64,000 bases of DNA from Acetobacterium tundrae (lineage in GTDB: Bacteria; Bacillota; Clostridia; Eubacteriales; Eubacteriaceae), in NCBI RefSeq assembly GCF_008086615.1, contig NZ_RXYB01000009.1, positions 62,001 to 126,000 of the forward strand, written 5' to 3'. The position numbers and the translations under genes were made by a program. This document shows, in pieces, positions 43,323 through 51,153 of this stretch (within the stretch, counting starts at the first letter, position 1; each line of letters begins with the position of its first letter). The notes under the pieces were generated by a model. That model was not told the DNA's origin and did no database searches. It worked only from the letters and a program-made list of their open reading frames with translations.

Positions 43323-44465
43323 ATGAGTTTATTGTATACCGAAGAACAAAAAGCACTGATTGCACTTGTAAAAGATATGGCCGAAAACGAAATTAAGCCA
43401 TATGTTCAGGAATTGGATGAAAAAGGTGAATGTCCAGGGGAGTTATTCAAATGGGCTTTTGATATGGGGTTGCATATGCTGGAAATTCCAGAAGAATTTG
43501 GGGGAACCGGTTTAAGTTACGAAACTACAGCCATGATTTTTGAGGAATTGGCAAAAGTTGATGCCGGTTATGCCATTACATTTGTAACCACATTTGTAGC
43601 TTTAAGAAATGTAATCCTTTCAGGTACACCGGAACAGGGAAAATATTTTGCAGATATTATTGGAAAAGGCAACTTTGCCGCATTTGCATTAACCGAACCT
43701 AATGCTGGATCTGATCCTGCCGCACTTCGAGGAACGGCCGTTAAAGATGGGGATGACTACATTTTGAATGCAACCAAGACCTTTATTACCAACGGTGAGA
43801 TAGCTGCCCTATTTGTAGGGTTCTTTAAAACCGATGTGAAAGCTGGTCATAAAGGTATTTCAGCCTTCATTATTGATGCGGATGCACCAGGAATAACCAT
43901 TGGTCAACATGAAAATAAAATGGGCCTGCGACTTTCAAATACAACAGATGTTACTTTTGAAAATGTTAGAGTACCAGCATCCAGCATGGTTGGAGCAGAA
44001 GGTTCCGGCTTTAAACTGGCATTAAATGCTTTAAACTTATCACGAGCGTTTGTTGCTACTCTGGCAGTTGGCATTATGCAACGCGCTCTGGATGAATCAG
44101 TAAAATATGCAAAAGAAAGAAAACAATTTGGAAAACCCATTATCAAGTTCCAGATGGTTCAGCAGATGCTTGCCGATATGGCGATAAAAACTGAAGCATC
44201 CCGAGTCCTTGTGAATAACACCATGCGAATGATGGATAACGGCAGTTTGGTTCGAAAAGAAGGATCGATTACTAAAACATTTGTATCTGATTGTGCTCAG
44301 GAAGTGACTTCCAATGCGGTTCAAATTTTTGGTGGGTATGGGTACAGCAAGGAATACCCAGTCGAAAAACTGATGCGGGATTGCAAGGTGTTTCAAATTT
44401 TTGAAGGCGCCAATCAAATCCAGAGAATGACCATAGCAAACGAATTAGATAGAGAATACAAGTAA
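43323..44465 (+). CDS. Acyl-CoA dehydrogenase (probable enoyl-CoA reductase partner of EtfAB)
   Basis: This 380-residue flavoprotein has canonical marks. FALTEPNAGSDPAAL lies near residue 121, RKQFGKPIIKFQ near 262, FGGYGYSKEYPVEKLMRD near 337, and the catalytic base Glu361 in IFEGANQIQR. AGGAGGG precedes the ATG. It is followed after 12 bases by etfB and etfA, the arrangement of Bcd/Etf, CarCDE and acryloyl-CoA reductase complexes. That makes reduction of an enoyl-CoA with Etf as donor the likely direction in an anaerobe; the acyl substrate is unknown. Confidence 0.92.
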   Translation: MSLLYTEEQKALIALVKDMAENEIKPYVQELDEKGECPGELFKWAFDMGLHMLEIPEEFGGTGLSYETTAMIFEELAKVDAGYAITFVTTFVALRNVILSGTPEQGKYFADIIGKGNFAAFALTEPNAGSDPAALRGTAVKDGDDYILNATKTFITNGEIAALFVGFFKTDVKAGHKGISAFIIDADAPGITIGQHENKMGLRLSNTTDVTFENVRVPASSMVGAEGSGFKLALNALNLSRAFVATLAVGIMQRALDESVKYAKERKQFGKPIIKFQMVQQMLADMAIKTEASRVLVNNTMRMMDNGSLVRKEGSITKTFVSDCAQEVTSNAVQIFGGYGYSKEYPVEKLMRDCKVFQIFEGANQIQRMTIANELDREYK

Positions 44466-44477
44466 GGAGGAGCGGAA

Positions 44478-45266
44478 ATGAATATTGTTGTTTGTGTAAA
44501 ACAGGTTCCGGATACAACTGAAATCAAAATTGATCCAATAAAAAAAACATTGATTCGTCAAGGTGTTCCCAGTATTATGAACCCATTTGATAAGAATGCA
44601 TTAGAAGAGGCGATTCAGCTAAAAGAACAGTATAGCGGTTCGGTTACGGTCATTTCCATGGGCCCGGAACAAGCTAAGGCAACTCTGAGAGAAGCCCTTT
44701 CCATGGGTGCGGACAAAGCTTATTTAGTTACGGATCGTGCTTTTGGGGGATCAGATACCTATGCAACCAGTTATATTTTGTCCAAGGTGATTGAAAAGCT
44801 TGGACCATTTGATGTGATTTTGGGTGGAAAACAGGCCATTGACGGCGATACGGGACAAACAGCGCCTAGTATTGCAGAACATCTGGGAATTGCCAGACTG
44901 ACCCATATACGGAGTATGAAAATCGATGGAAATAAGTGCGTTGTGGAAAGAGAAATTGAAGAAGGGATAGAGATTGTAGAAGCAAAATTACCGATTCTAT
45001 GTACCGCAACAAAGGAAACAAACAAACCGAGATACGCCACAATTAAAGGTAAAATTGACTCGCTGAAAGCGGATATTGAAAATATTACATTGGCCGACCT
45101 ACCCAATATGGATATCACAAAAATTGGATTAAAGGGATCGCCAACCCGAGTTAAATCAACCTTTATACCTGAGCGGAAATCAAGCTGTGAAATGCTTGAG
45201 ATTGTTAACCCTCGGGAAACGGCAAAAGTGCTGTTTGGCAAACTGGCAGAAGCGAAAATACTATAA
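44478..45266 (+). CDS. etfB: Electron transfer flavoprotein, beta subunit
   Basis: This 262-residue protein begins NIVVCVKQVPDTTEIKID, typical of EtfB. It has the nucleotide-binding stretch LGGKQAIDGDTGQTAP near residue 115 and the recognition-loop region ATKETNKPRYATIKG near 178. Bifurcating EtfB proteins bind a second FAD and NADH; telling the two classes apart needs alignment, which I could not do. AAGGAGGAG precedes the ATG. It is cotranscribed with etfA. Confidence 0.95.
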   Translation: MNIVVCVKQVPDTTEIKIDPIKKTLIRQGVPSIMNPFDKNALEEAIQLKEQYSGSVTVISMGPEQAKATLREALSMGADKAYLVTDRAFGGSDTYATSYILSKVIEKLGPFDVILGGKQAIDGDTGQTAPSIAEHLGIARLTHIRSMKIDGNKCVVEREIEEGIEIVEAKLPILCTATKETNKPRYATIKGKIDSLKADIENITLADLPNMDITKIGLKGSPTRVKSTFIPERKSSCEMLEIVNPRETAKVLFGKLAEAKIL

Positions 45267-45282
45267 GAAGGAGGGACAAAAT

Positions 45283-46299
45283 ATGGATTTGAAACAATAT
45301 CAGGATGTATGGGTATTTATCGATTGTTTTCAGGGACATCCCAAAGACGTTGGTTATGAACTATTAGGGCAAGGCAGATTATTAGCAGAGGCATTAAAAC
45401 AAAAATGTTGTGCCATTATCATCGGCGAAAATGTTGATGAAGCGATTAAAGGAGCGACTGAATACGGAGCAGACATCATTTACGTGGTACGCGGAGCGGA
45501 ATATGCAAACTATTCAGCCGATGCCTATGGTCATGCATTTTTAGAACTGTGCGAAAAATATCATCCTAATACGATCCTCATCGGTGCTACAGCAAATGGA
45601 AGAGACTTGGGATCTAAACTTGCGATTCGCTTGAAAACAGGATTAACGGCGGATTGTACAGCATTAAGCGTGGAAGAAGATACTGGGAATGTGGTTTGGG
45701 AAAGACCAGCTTTTGGGGGGAATCTTTATGCCCGAATTCTATGTAGTGAAACGCGACCACAAATGGGAACAGTAAGACCGGGGGCTTTTAAAAAACCGCA
45801 GAAATGTCAGAATAAACTTTCAGTAATGATTCGAGAAGATATTCGAACCAAACAAGAAGATATTTTAACAAAGGTGATCGATTTTATTAAAGCCAAAGAT
45901 GAATCTGGTATTAAACTGGAAGAAGCTGAGTATATTGTAGCCGGTGGCAGAGGATTAAAAGGAGCAGAAAATTTTGCAATGCTTAAGGAATTGGCAGATC
46001 TTCTAGGGGGAAGTGTTGGTGCATCCCGAGCAGCAGTGGATGCTGGATGGATACCTCAAAGTAAACAGGTTGGTCAGACCGGAAAAACGGTTACCCCAAA
46101 AGTTTATATTGCCTGCGGTATTTCAGGAGCAGTGCAACATTTAGCAGGTATGACTGAATCAGATACCATTATTGCCATTAACAAGGATGCTTCTGCACCA
46201 ATTTTTGAAGTGGCTGATTATGGAATTGTGGGAGATGTATTTGAAATGGTACCGGCCATGATTAAGGAAATGCGTATTGCAAAGAATTTAGAACAATAG
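45283..46299 (+). CDS. etfA: Electron transfer flavoprotein, alpha subunit
   Basis: This 338-residue protein has the FAD-binding C-terminal domain: GGRGLKGAENF near residue 222, GASRAAVDAGW near 247, QVGQTGKTV and SGAVQHLAGM. An open frame continues upstream to 45187, but AAGGAGG at 45268-45274 supports the ATG at 45283. The N-terminus lacks the two-cluster ferredoxin domain of CarE, the EtfA of the A. woodii caffeyl-CoA reductase, so this is a different Etf lineage. Confidence 0.95.
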   Translation: MDLKQYQDVWVFIDCFQGHPKDVGYELLGQGRLLAEALKQKCCAIIIGENVDEAIKGATEYGADIIYVVRGAEYANYSADAYGHAFLELCEKYHPNTILIGATANGRDLGSKLAIRLKTGLTADCTALSVEEDTGNVVWERPAFGGNLYARILCSETRPQMGTVRPGAFKKPQKCQNKLSVMIREDIRTKQEDILTKVIDFIKAKDESGIKLEEAEYIVAGGRGLKGAENFAMLKELADLLGGSVGASRAAVDAGWIPQSKQVGQTGKTVTPKVYIACGISGAVQHLAGMTESDTIIAINKDASAPIFEVADYGIVGDVFEMVPAMIKEMRIAKNLEQ

Positions 46300-46427
46300 A
46301 ATTTTATAGGTAATTGAAAAAGCACGGTGAGTTTTGGTATTTGTTTAAAAAAATACCAGAGCAAAGTAGTTTTATCTTTTAGATTTATCAATGGTCAAAT
46401 AAAATTCTAATATGAAAGGGGATTCTC

Positions 46428-47711
46428 ATGAGTGATGGAAAAAAAACTAACGTAAGATGGGCTGTGGCAGTTGTTCTGGCGCTTTCATTTATGGTTATGT
46501 TTATGGGAAGAACAGTCTTCTCAGTTTCAGGGAAATCGATTATGGAGGCATATGGCTGGTCTTCCGCCCAGTTTGGTTATGCTTCAACGGCATTTTTTAT
46601 TGGTTATATGATTACAATGGTCCCATCAGGATCAATCGCCGATAAATATGGAGCAACAAAGGTGCTCATTATCAGCTTACTACTCTCGGGGGTATTTACA
46701 TTCTTTACTCCGATTATCGGGGTTACCATGTTCTTGATGATATTAGTTCGTATTCTTGAGGGTGCTTCGCAGGGATGTATCGTTCCCGGTGCCATGTCAA
46801 ATTTAGGAAAATGGTTTCCTAAAAGAGAATTTGGGGTTGCTTCTGCATTAGTTCAGGCAGGTTGTCCATTGGGTTCAGCACTTAATATGTATATTGCAGC
46901 AGCGATGCTGCCACTGATTGGATGGAAAAATTTATTCTATATCTACGCAATAATCTTTCCGGTATGGTGTATTATCTGGGTTCTGGTAGGAAAATCGTCT
47001 CCCAAAGAACATAAAAAGGTTAATCAGAAAGAAATTGAGTGGATTCAGCAGAGACCTGAAGGTCAGGAAAATATAAAACCGGTCGTCCTTACAAAAGCGG
47101 ATATTTTTAAAACTCCGGCCGTATGGTTAATGTGTTTATCTTATGGGTGTGCGGTTTATATGTACTTTTTTGCGACGACTTGGCTTCCAAATTATTTCAC
47201 CATCGGGCGTGGAATGAGTATCAGTGCTGGTGCAACGCCATTTATTGTCGGTTTTTTCGCTTATTTTGTGGGCGGATTTATCGCAGATGGGGCTTCCAAA
47301 AAATTTGGGGATAAGATCGGTCGAAAACTCGTTCAGGTTATTGGCATGATTGGCGCGGCTGTGTTGATTTTTATTGGAGCGAATGCGACTGATCCAACAT
47401 TAGTTGTTGCTGCAGTATCATTATCATATGGCTTCCTGTGCTTGACAATGGGTGGTTATTTTTCAGTACCGGCATCCATTTGTCCAGCCAATGTGGGCGT
47501 ATATTCGGGCTTAGCTGGAATTATTGGTGCAGTAGCTGGGGTTCTTGCACCAACAGTAACCGGATTGGTTGTTGATGCAGGATTAAACGCTGGTGCCAGT
47601 AATGCCGTAGCTTATGGTTATGCATTGTGGGTTTGTGCAGCCGTTTGTATTGTCGGTTCAATTCTTGCTTTGCTAGCAAAAATTGAACCAATAAAATCGC
47701 AGAATATTTAA
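46428..47711 (+). CDS. MFS transporter, organic-anion (ACS-like) family
   Basis: This 427-residue carrier has twelve hydrophobic segments. The loop 2-3 motif is GSIADKYGATKV, the N-terminal segment contains MGRTVFSVSG and the middle has EFGVASALVQAG. This layout resembles the anion:cation symporter family that takes up hexuronates and aromatic or other carboxylates. It is a paralogue of the carrier at 51154-52431. Import of the free acid used by the downstream CoA ligase is the likely role. The following 186 bases contain RNA structure. Confidence 0.85.
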   Translation: MSDGKKTNVRWAVAVVLALSFMVMFMGRTVFSVSGKSIMEAYGWSSAQFGYASTAFFIGYMITMVPSGSIADKYGATKVLIISLLLSGVFTFFTPIIGVTMFLMILVRILEGASQGCIVPGAMSNLGKWFPKREFGVASALVQAGCPLGSALNMYIAAAMLPLIGWKNLFYIYAIIFPVWCIIWVLVGKSSPKEHKKVNQKEIEWIQQRPEGQENIKPVVLTKADIFKTPAVWLMCLSYGCAVYMYFFATTWLPNYFTIGRGMSISAGATPFIVGFFAYFVGGFIADGASKKFGDKIGRKLVQVIGMIGAAVLIFIGANATDPTLVVAAVSLSYGFLCLTMGGYFSVPASICPANVGVYSGLAGIIGAVAGVLAPTVTGLVVDAGLNAGASNAVAYGYALWVCAAVCIVGSILALLAKIEPIKSQNI

Positions 47712-47744
47712 TCGATAAGACTTAAATTAGGAAAAACTGAGAGG

Positions 47745-47852
47745 CAGTACTGGTGTTATGCTTATCAATCTAAGAGATTACCGATTAATTATCGGTATGA
47801 TTTAACAGGAAGCAGTTTTTAATGCTCTCATCAGTACTGATTTTGAATCAGT
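47745..47852 (+). promoter_or_regulatory. Structured intergenic RNA before the acyl-CoA ligase, with competing stems
   Basis: CAGTACTGGTG at 47745-47755 can pair with CATCAGTACTG at 47829-47839. TACCGAT/ATCGGTA (47779-47785 with 47791-47797) is a perfect inner hairpin. ACTGATT/AATCAGT (47836-47842 with 47846-47852) is another perfect hairpin that shares bases with the long stem, so only one can form. There is no clear T tract. Confidence 0.45.
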
Positions 47853-47897
47853 TGTACTAAAGGCACTCTTTTTAAATAAAAAGGGGATGAAGGAAGA

Positions 47898-49562
47898 ATG
47901 AAAATAAATGGACATCAAAAAGAATTATATGAAGAATTAGGCTATTGGGGTAAAGAAACGTTGTTGGATTATTGGAATGCGTCAGTAGCAAATAATGGGG
48001 AACGTGAATTTGTTGTAGATGATCAGGGAAATCGTTTTACATACAAAGAAGTGGATGATCAGGCAAATGCTATTGCATCCTATATGAAAAAGATTAAAAT
48101 TAATCCCAGTGAAGTAGTGTCTTTCCAGGTGCCTGTTTGGAGTGAATTTGTTCTGATTACAATTGCCTGTTTAAAAGTTGGTGCAGTTATTAATCCGATT
48201 GGGTTGTGTTATACCGGAAAAGAGTTGGAATATCTCTTGAATTTATCTCAAAGCAAAATTTTCTTTTGTCCAACCTGGTATCACAAAACAAACTACGAAG
48301 AAATGATTCGATTTTCACGAAAAAAGATCAGTTGTCTTAAACATTTGGTCTTGTTGGATAATCAGAAGGAAAAATTTACCAAGTCCATCACTTTAAAAGA
48401 AATTTTAAGTGAAAAAGCAGCCTTTAAAAATAATAGTGATCTTGTAAAAAAAGCAAAGAGTAATGATGTTGCCGCCATTCTTTATACATCTGGAACTACT
48501 GGAGGCGTCAAGGGTGTTATGTTAACGCATAATAATATTATTTTTAGTGAGAAGTATTTCAACAAAGCTTTGAAGTTGACAAAGGATGACATTATATTTA
48601 TGCCGGCCCCGTTGAATCACGCAACGGGTTTTCATCATGGGATCATTGCGCCGATGTTAATAGGTGGGAAAGTAGTGTTACAGAGTAAGTTTGAAAGTCA
48701 AAAGGCCATTAAACAAATCAATCATGAAAGATGTACTTATTCCATGGGCTCCACGCCATTTATTTATGACATTTTAAAAGATATAAAAAACGGAAATGAA
48801 CAACTGAACACACTCAAATTTTATCTTTGTGGAGGAGCACCCATACCTGGTGATATGGTGGAGTGTGCATCTAAATATGGAATAAAATTGTGTGAAGTTT
48901 ATGGCTCCACTGAAAGTGTTCCGCACGTGTTCGTTAGGCCGGAAGAAACACTTGAACTAATGGGGAGCACATCGGGAAGGCCGATGGAAGGTATAGAAGT
49001 TCGAATTGTGGATGAAAAAAGACAGGTTGTTACGCCAGGAACCATTGGTGAAGAAGCATCAAGAGGACCGAATGTTTTTGTAGGTTATTTGAATGACAAA
49101 GTGGCTACTGAAAAAGATTTGGACGATGAAGGATGGTTTTACAGTGGCGATTTATGCGTGGCAGATGAAAAAGAGAATATCAAGGTAATCGGTCGTAAAA
49201 AAGATATTATTGTTAGAGGGGGAGAAAACCTGAACACAAATTATATCAGCGATTATGTTTCAAAACATCCTGATGTTTTAGATCAGGCAGTCATTGCAAT
49301 GCCTGATGAACGCCTTGGAGAACGAATTTGTGTTTATGTTGTATTGAAAAAGGGAAAAGAATTTTTGAACCTAAACGAGCTTTTGGATTACATGCAAAAG
49401 AAAAAAATACCGAAACGCTATTGGCCGGAACGATTGGAAATAATTGATAAAATTCCAAGAACAGATAGTGGAAAAGTAAAGAAAAATCAACTGAGAGATG
49501 ATTTAGAAAAACGGATGCAGGTATTGGGGGAATTGGATTGCAAGAAAAAAAATTTGGCATAA
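47898..49562 (+). CDS. AMP-forming acyl-CoA ligase
   Basis: This 554-residue adenylate-forming enzyme activates a carboxylate to acyl-CoA with ATP. The phosphate loop LYTSGTTGGVKG lies near residue 195. YGSTESVPH is the A5-type motif, GWFYSGDL and the hinge GRKKDIIVRGGENL follow, and the catalytic Lys lies in DSGKVKKNQL. It is similar in form to CaiC and cyclohexanecarboxylate-CoA ligases. With the CoA-transferase in the same cluster, it may serve only to prime the first CoA ester. Its end overlaps the next gene by 25 bases. Confidence 0.92.
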   Translation: MKINGHQKELYEELGYWGKETLLDYWNASVANNGEREFVVDDQGNRFTYKEVDDQANAIASYMKKIKINPSEVVSFQVPVWSEFVLITIACLKVGAVINPIGLCYTGKELEYLLNLSQSKIFFCPTWYHKTNYEEMIRFSRKKISCLKHLVLLDNQKEKFTKSITLKEILSEKAAFKNNSDLVKKAKSNDVAAILYTSGTTGGVKGVMLTHNNIIFSEKYFNKALKLTKDDIIFMPAPLNHATGFHHGIIAPMLIGGKVVLQSKFESQKAIKQINHERCTYSMGSTPFIYDILKDIKNGNEQLNTLKFYLCGGAPIPGDMVECASKYGIKLCEVYGSTESVPHVFVRPEETLELMGSTSGRPMEGIEVRIVDEKRQVVTPGTIGEEASRGPNVFVGYLNDKVATEKDLDDEGWFYSGDLCVADEKENIKVIGRKKDIIVRGGENLNTNYISDYVSKHPDVLDQAVIAMPDERLGERICVYVVLKKGKEFLNLNELLDYMQKKKIPKRYWPERLEIIDKIPRTDSGKVKKNQLRDDLEKRMQVLGELDCKKKNLA

Positions 49563-50059
49563 AAAGATCAAGAGAAACGACAAAACCAAAGGCTGGATGT
49601 TTAGAGGTTGCCTTTTATCAATGCGAAAATTGCAAAAAGATCTTTCAGAGTGTCAGTACAACAAACCAAGATGGTCTCATTTGTTGTAATAAAGAAATGG
49701 AAAGACTAAAGACAAAAGATCCTTCAGAAATTGCAAACAGTGTTTTGATCAATTATCGAATTGTTGGTGGATATAATGATAATGCAATTGAAGTAACCTG
49801 GGAAATACTCGAGAAAAAGGATGCCATTGAGTGGATTTATATTAAAACGTTTACAGGCGGGCAAATTAAATACATCACAAAACAAAGAAAGACATCTGTT
49901 ATATTTGCTCTAGCAGATGAAGATGCTTATGTGTATTGTGATGAAGATCCTTGTTTGGAATGTACCTTTCGGTGTAAACGCGGGTTTGAAATTTATATAT
50001 ATTTGAATAAAAGCGGATTAATTAAAATACCCATGGATAGAATGCAGGCAAACTGGTAA
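49538..50059 (+). CDS. Desulfoferrodoxin-like protein lacking superoxide reductase ligands
   Basis: The 173-residue protein has an N-terminal desulforedoxin-type metal site, C29-x2-C32-x16-C49-C50, in YQCENCKK...LICCNKEM. The rest follows the superoxide reductase domain (DAIEWIYIKTFTGG, VIFALADEDAYVYC), but the histidine ligands of the catalytic iron are missing. The conserved Cys134 begins a new cluster, C134-x4-C139-x2-C142-x3-C146. The start is TTG at 49538 after GGGGGA, inside the ligase gene. Electron transfer, metal sensing or a structural role are possible. Superfamily assignment is mine by eye. Confidence 0.7.
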   Translation: MQEKKFGIKRSRETTKPKAGCLEVAFYQCENCKKIFQSVSTTNQDGLICCNKEMERLKTKDPSEIANSVLINYRIVGGYNDNAIEVTWEILEKKDAIEWIYIKTFTGGQIKYITKQRKTSVIFALADEDAYVYCDEDPCLECTFRCKRGFEIYIYLNKSGLIKIPMDRMQANW

Positions 50060-50060
50060 T

Positions 50061-50948
50061 TTACAAGGGTAAATTGCACTCGTTTTCAAGTACATAAGAA
50101 ACAAAGGAATTTACATGCAAGGTGTGGTAACTATCTTTATTATAGACCATATAAATAAGTCGAGCATCAATGGGAATATCCAGTTTGATCATTTTTAAGT
50201 GGCTAAATTGGTATAAGAATGGAGTTTTGGCAGTAATTGCAGCACTATCGGTATTAGATATTACACCGCCAATGGAGATCTCATCATCATAAGCATAGAG
50301 TGCTTTAAGATGGTTTGTTTTGAGGTACTTACTGATTGTCTTTCCAATGGGCAAAGAGTGACGGTAAGTAATCAAGGGATAACCGGAAAGCTCTTTTAGG
50401 CAGATTGAATCTTTTTCTGCCAGGGGGTGATTGTTATTCACCAGTAAAATGAGTTCCTGAGCCATAATAGGGTGAAATTCCAGATTTTGTTTATTTTCAA
50501 TATAGGAGCAAAAACCAACATCATATTTTTCGGATTCGATACCTTCAATCACATCCAGAGTCATACCCTGAAAGATATTGAATTTTGTTTTCGAATCAAC
50601 ATTTTTCAGGTAATCATTAATAGCCACTGGGAGAAAATCGCCGATGAGCGTTGGAATACATCCTAAATCAATAACCCCGCCATATGAACCGGATTTTTCT
50701 CTTGCTTTTTCAATACCCTTCTCCAGTTCCGTTAGAGCGGAACAAACATATTGATAAAATCCTTTGCCATATTTGGTTAGCTTAATATTTCGCCCATGAT
50801 GTTGAAACAGTGCAATGCCGAGCTCTTCTTCAAGGGAAGAAATAGAACCGCTCAAACTAGGTTGGGTTATAAATAATTCTTTTGATGCTTGGGTGTAATG
50901 TTCTAATTCAGCTAATTTTTTAAAATAATATAGTTGGTTAAGATTCAT
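50061..50948 (-). CDS. LysR-family transcriptional regulator
   Basis: This 295-residue regulator has the N-terminal winged HTH (MNLNQLYYFKKLAELEHYTQ and KELFITQPSLSGSISSLEEE) and a two-lobe effector domain from about residue 90. It is convergent with the desulfoferrodoxin-like gene, with a 1-base gap between stops and a hairpin AATTTAC/GTAAATT at 50058-50075 spanning both ends. It is divergent from the second MFS gene, the usual place for a LysR target. The inducer may be the cluster's organic acid. Confidence 0.92.
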   Translation of the reverse strand: MNLNQLYYFKKLAELEHYTQASKELFITQPSLSGSISSLEEELGIALFQHHGRNIKLTKYGKGFYQYVCSALTELEKGIEKAREKSGSYGGVIDLGCIPTLIGDFLPVAINDYLKNVDSKTKFNIFQGMTLDVIEGIESEKYDVGFCSYIENKQNLEFHPIMAQELILLVNNNHPLAEKDSICLKELSGYPLITYRHSLPIGKTISKYLKTNHLKALYAYDDEISIGGVISNTDSAAITAKTPFLYQFSHLKMIKLDIPIDARLIYMVYNKDSYHTLHVNSFVSYVLENECNLPL

Positions 50949-51106
50949 AAGGGTTCTCCAATAGATAGAAGTTTAATCATAAAAAGCATGTGTTAAAGTG
51001 GGAAGAATCAGATGATAAAAAAGATTATATATATAAAAAAAAATATAATATTTAACAATATAATATCATAAATATATAAAGTAATCCAGATAAAATGACA
51101 AGTAAT

Positions 51107-51118
51107 TTAAACGTTTAA
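51107..51118. promoter_or_regulatory. Palindrome TTAAACGTTTAA in the LysR/MFS divergent gap
   Basis: A perfect 12-base palindrome lies 36 bases before the second MFS start. It is in a very AT-rich gap of about 200 bases between divergent lysR and MFS genes. It is a candidate operator, but it is not the T-N11-A form expected of LysR proteins. Confidence 0.35.
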
Positions 51119-51153
51119 TTAAATATAAATAAAAAATATTAAGGAGAATTATG

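Noticed and set aside
45187-45282. N-terminal extension of EtfA
   Set aside because: It overlaps the end of etfB in another frame and encodes a basic, non-conserved peptide. A strong AAGGAGG serves the ATG at 45283.
44478-46299. Claim that this Etf is electron-bifurcating
   Set aside because: The distinguishing residues need an alignment I could not do by eye; absence of a ferredoxin domain does not decide it either way.
40828-49562. Caffeate reduction operon carABCDE
   Set aside because: EtfA has no N-terminal two-cluster ferredoxin domain as CarE does, the CoA-transferase looks like family III, and there are extra genes. Only the pathway logic is shared.
40828-49562. Carnitine (cai/fix) operon
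   Set aside because: No enoyl-CoA hydratase like CaiD, no BCCT carrier like CaiT and no FixCX are present, although CaiB- and CaiC-like proteins and EtfBA are.
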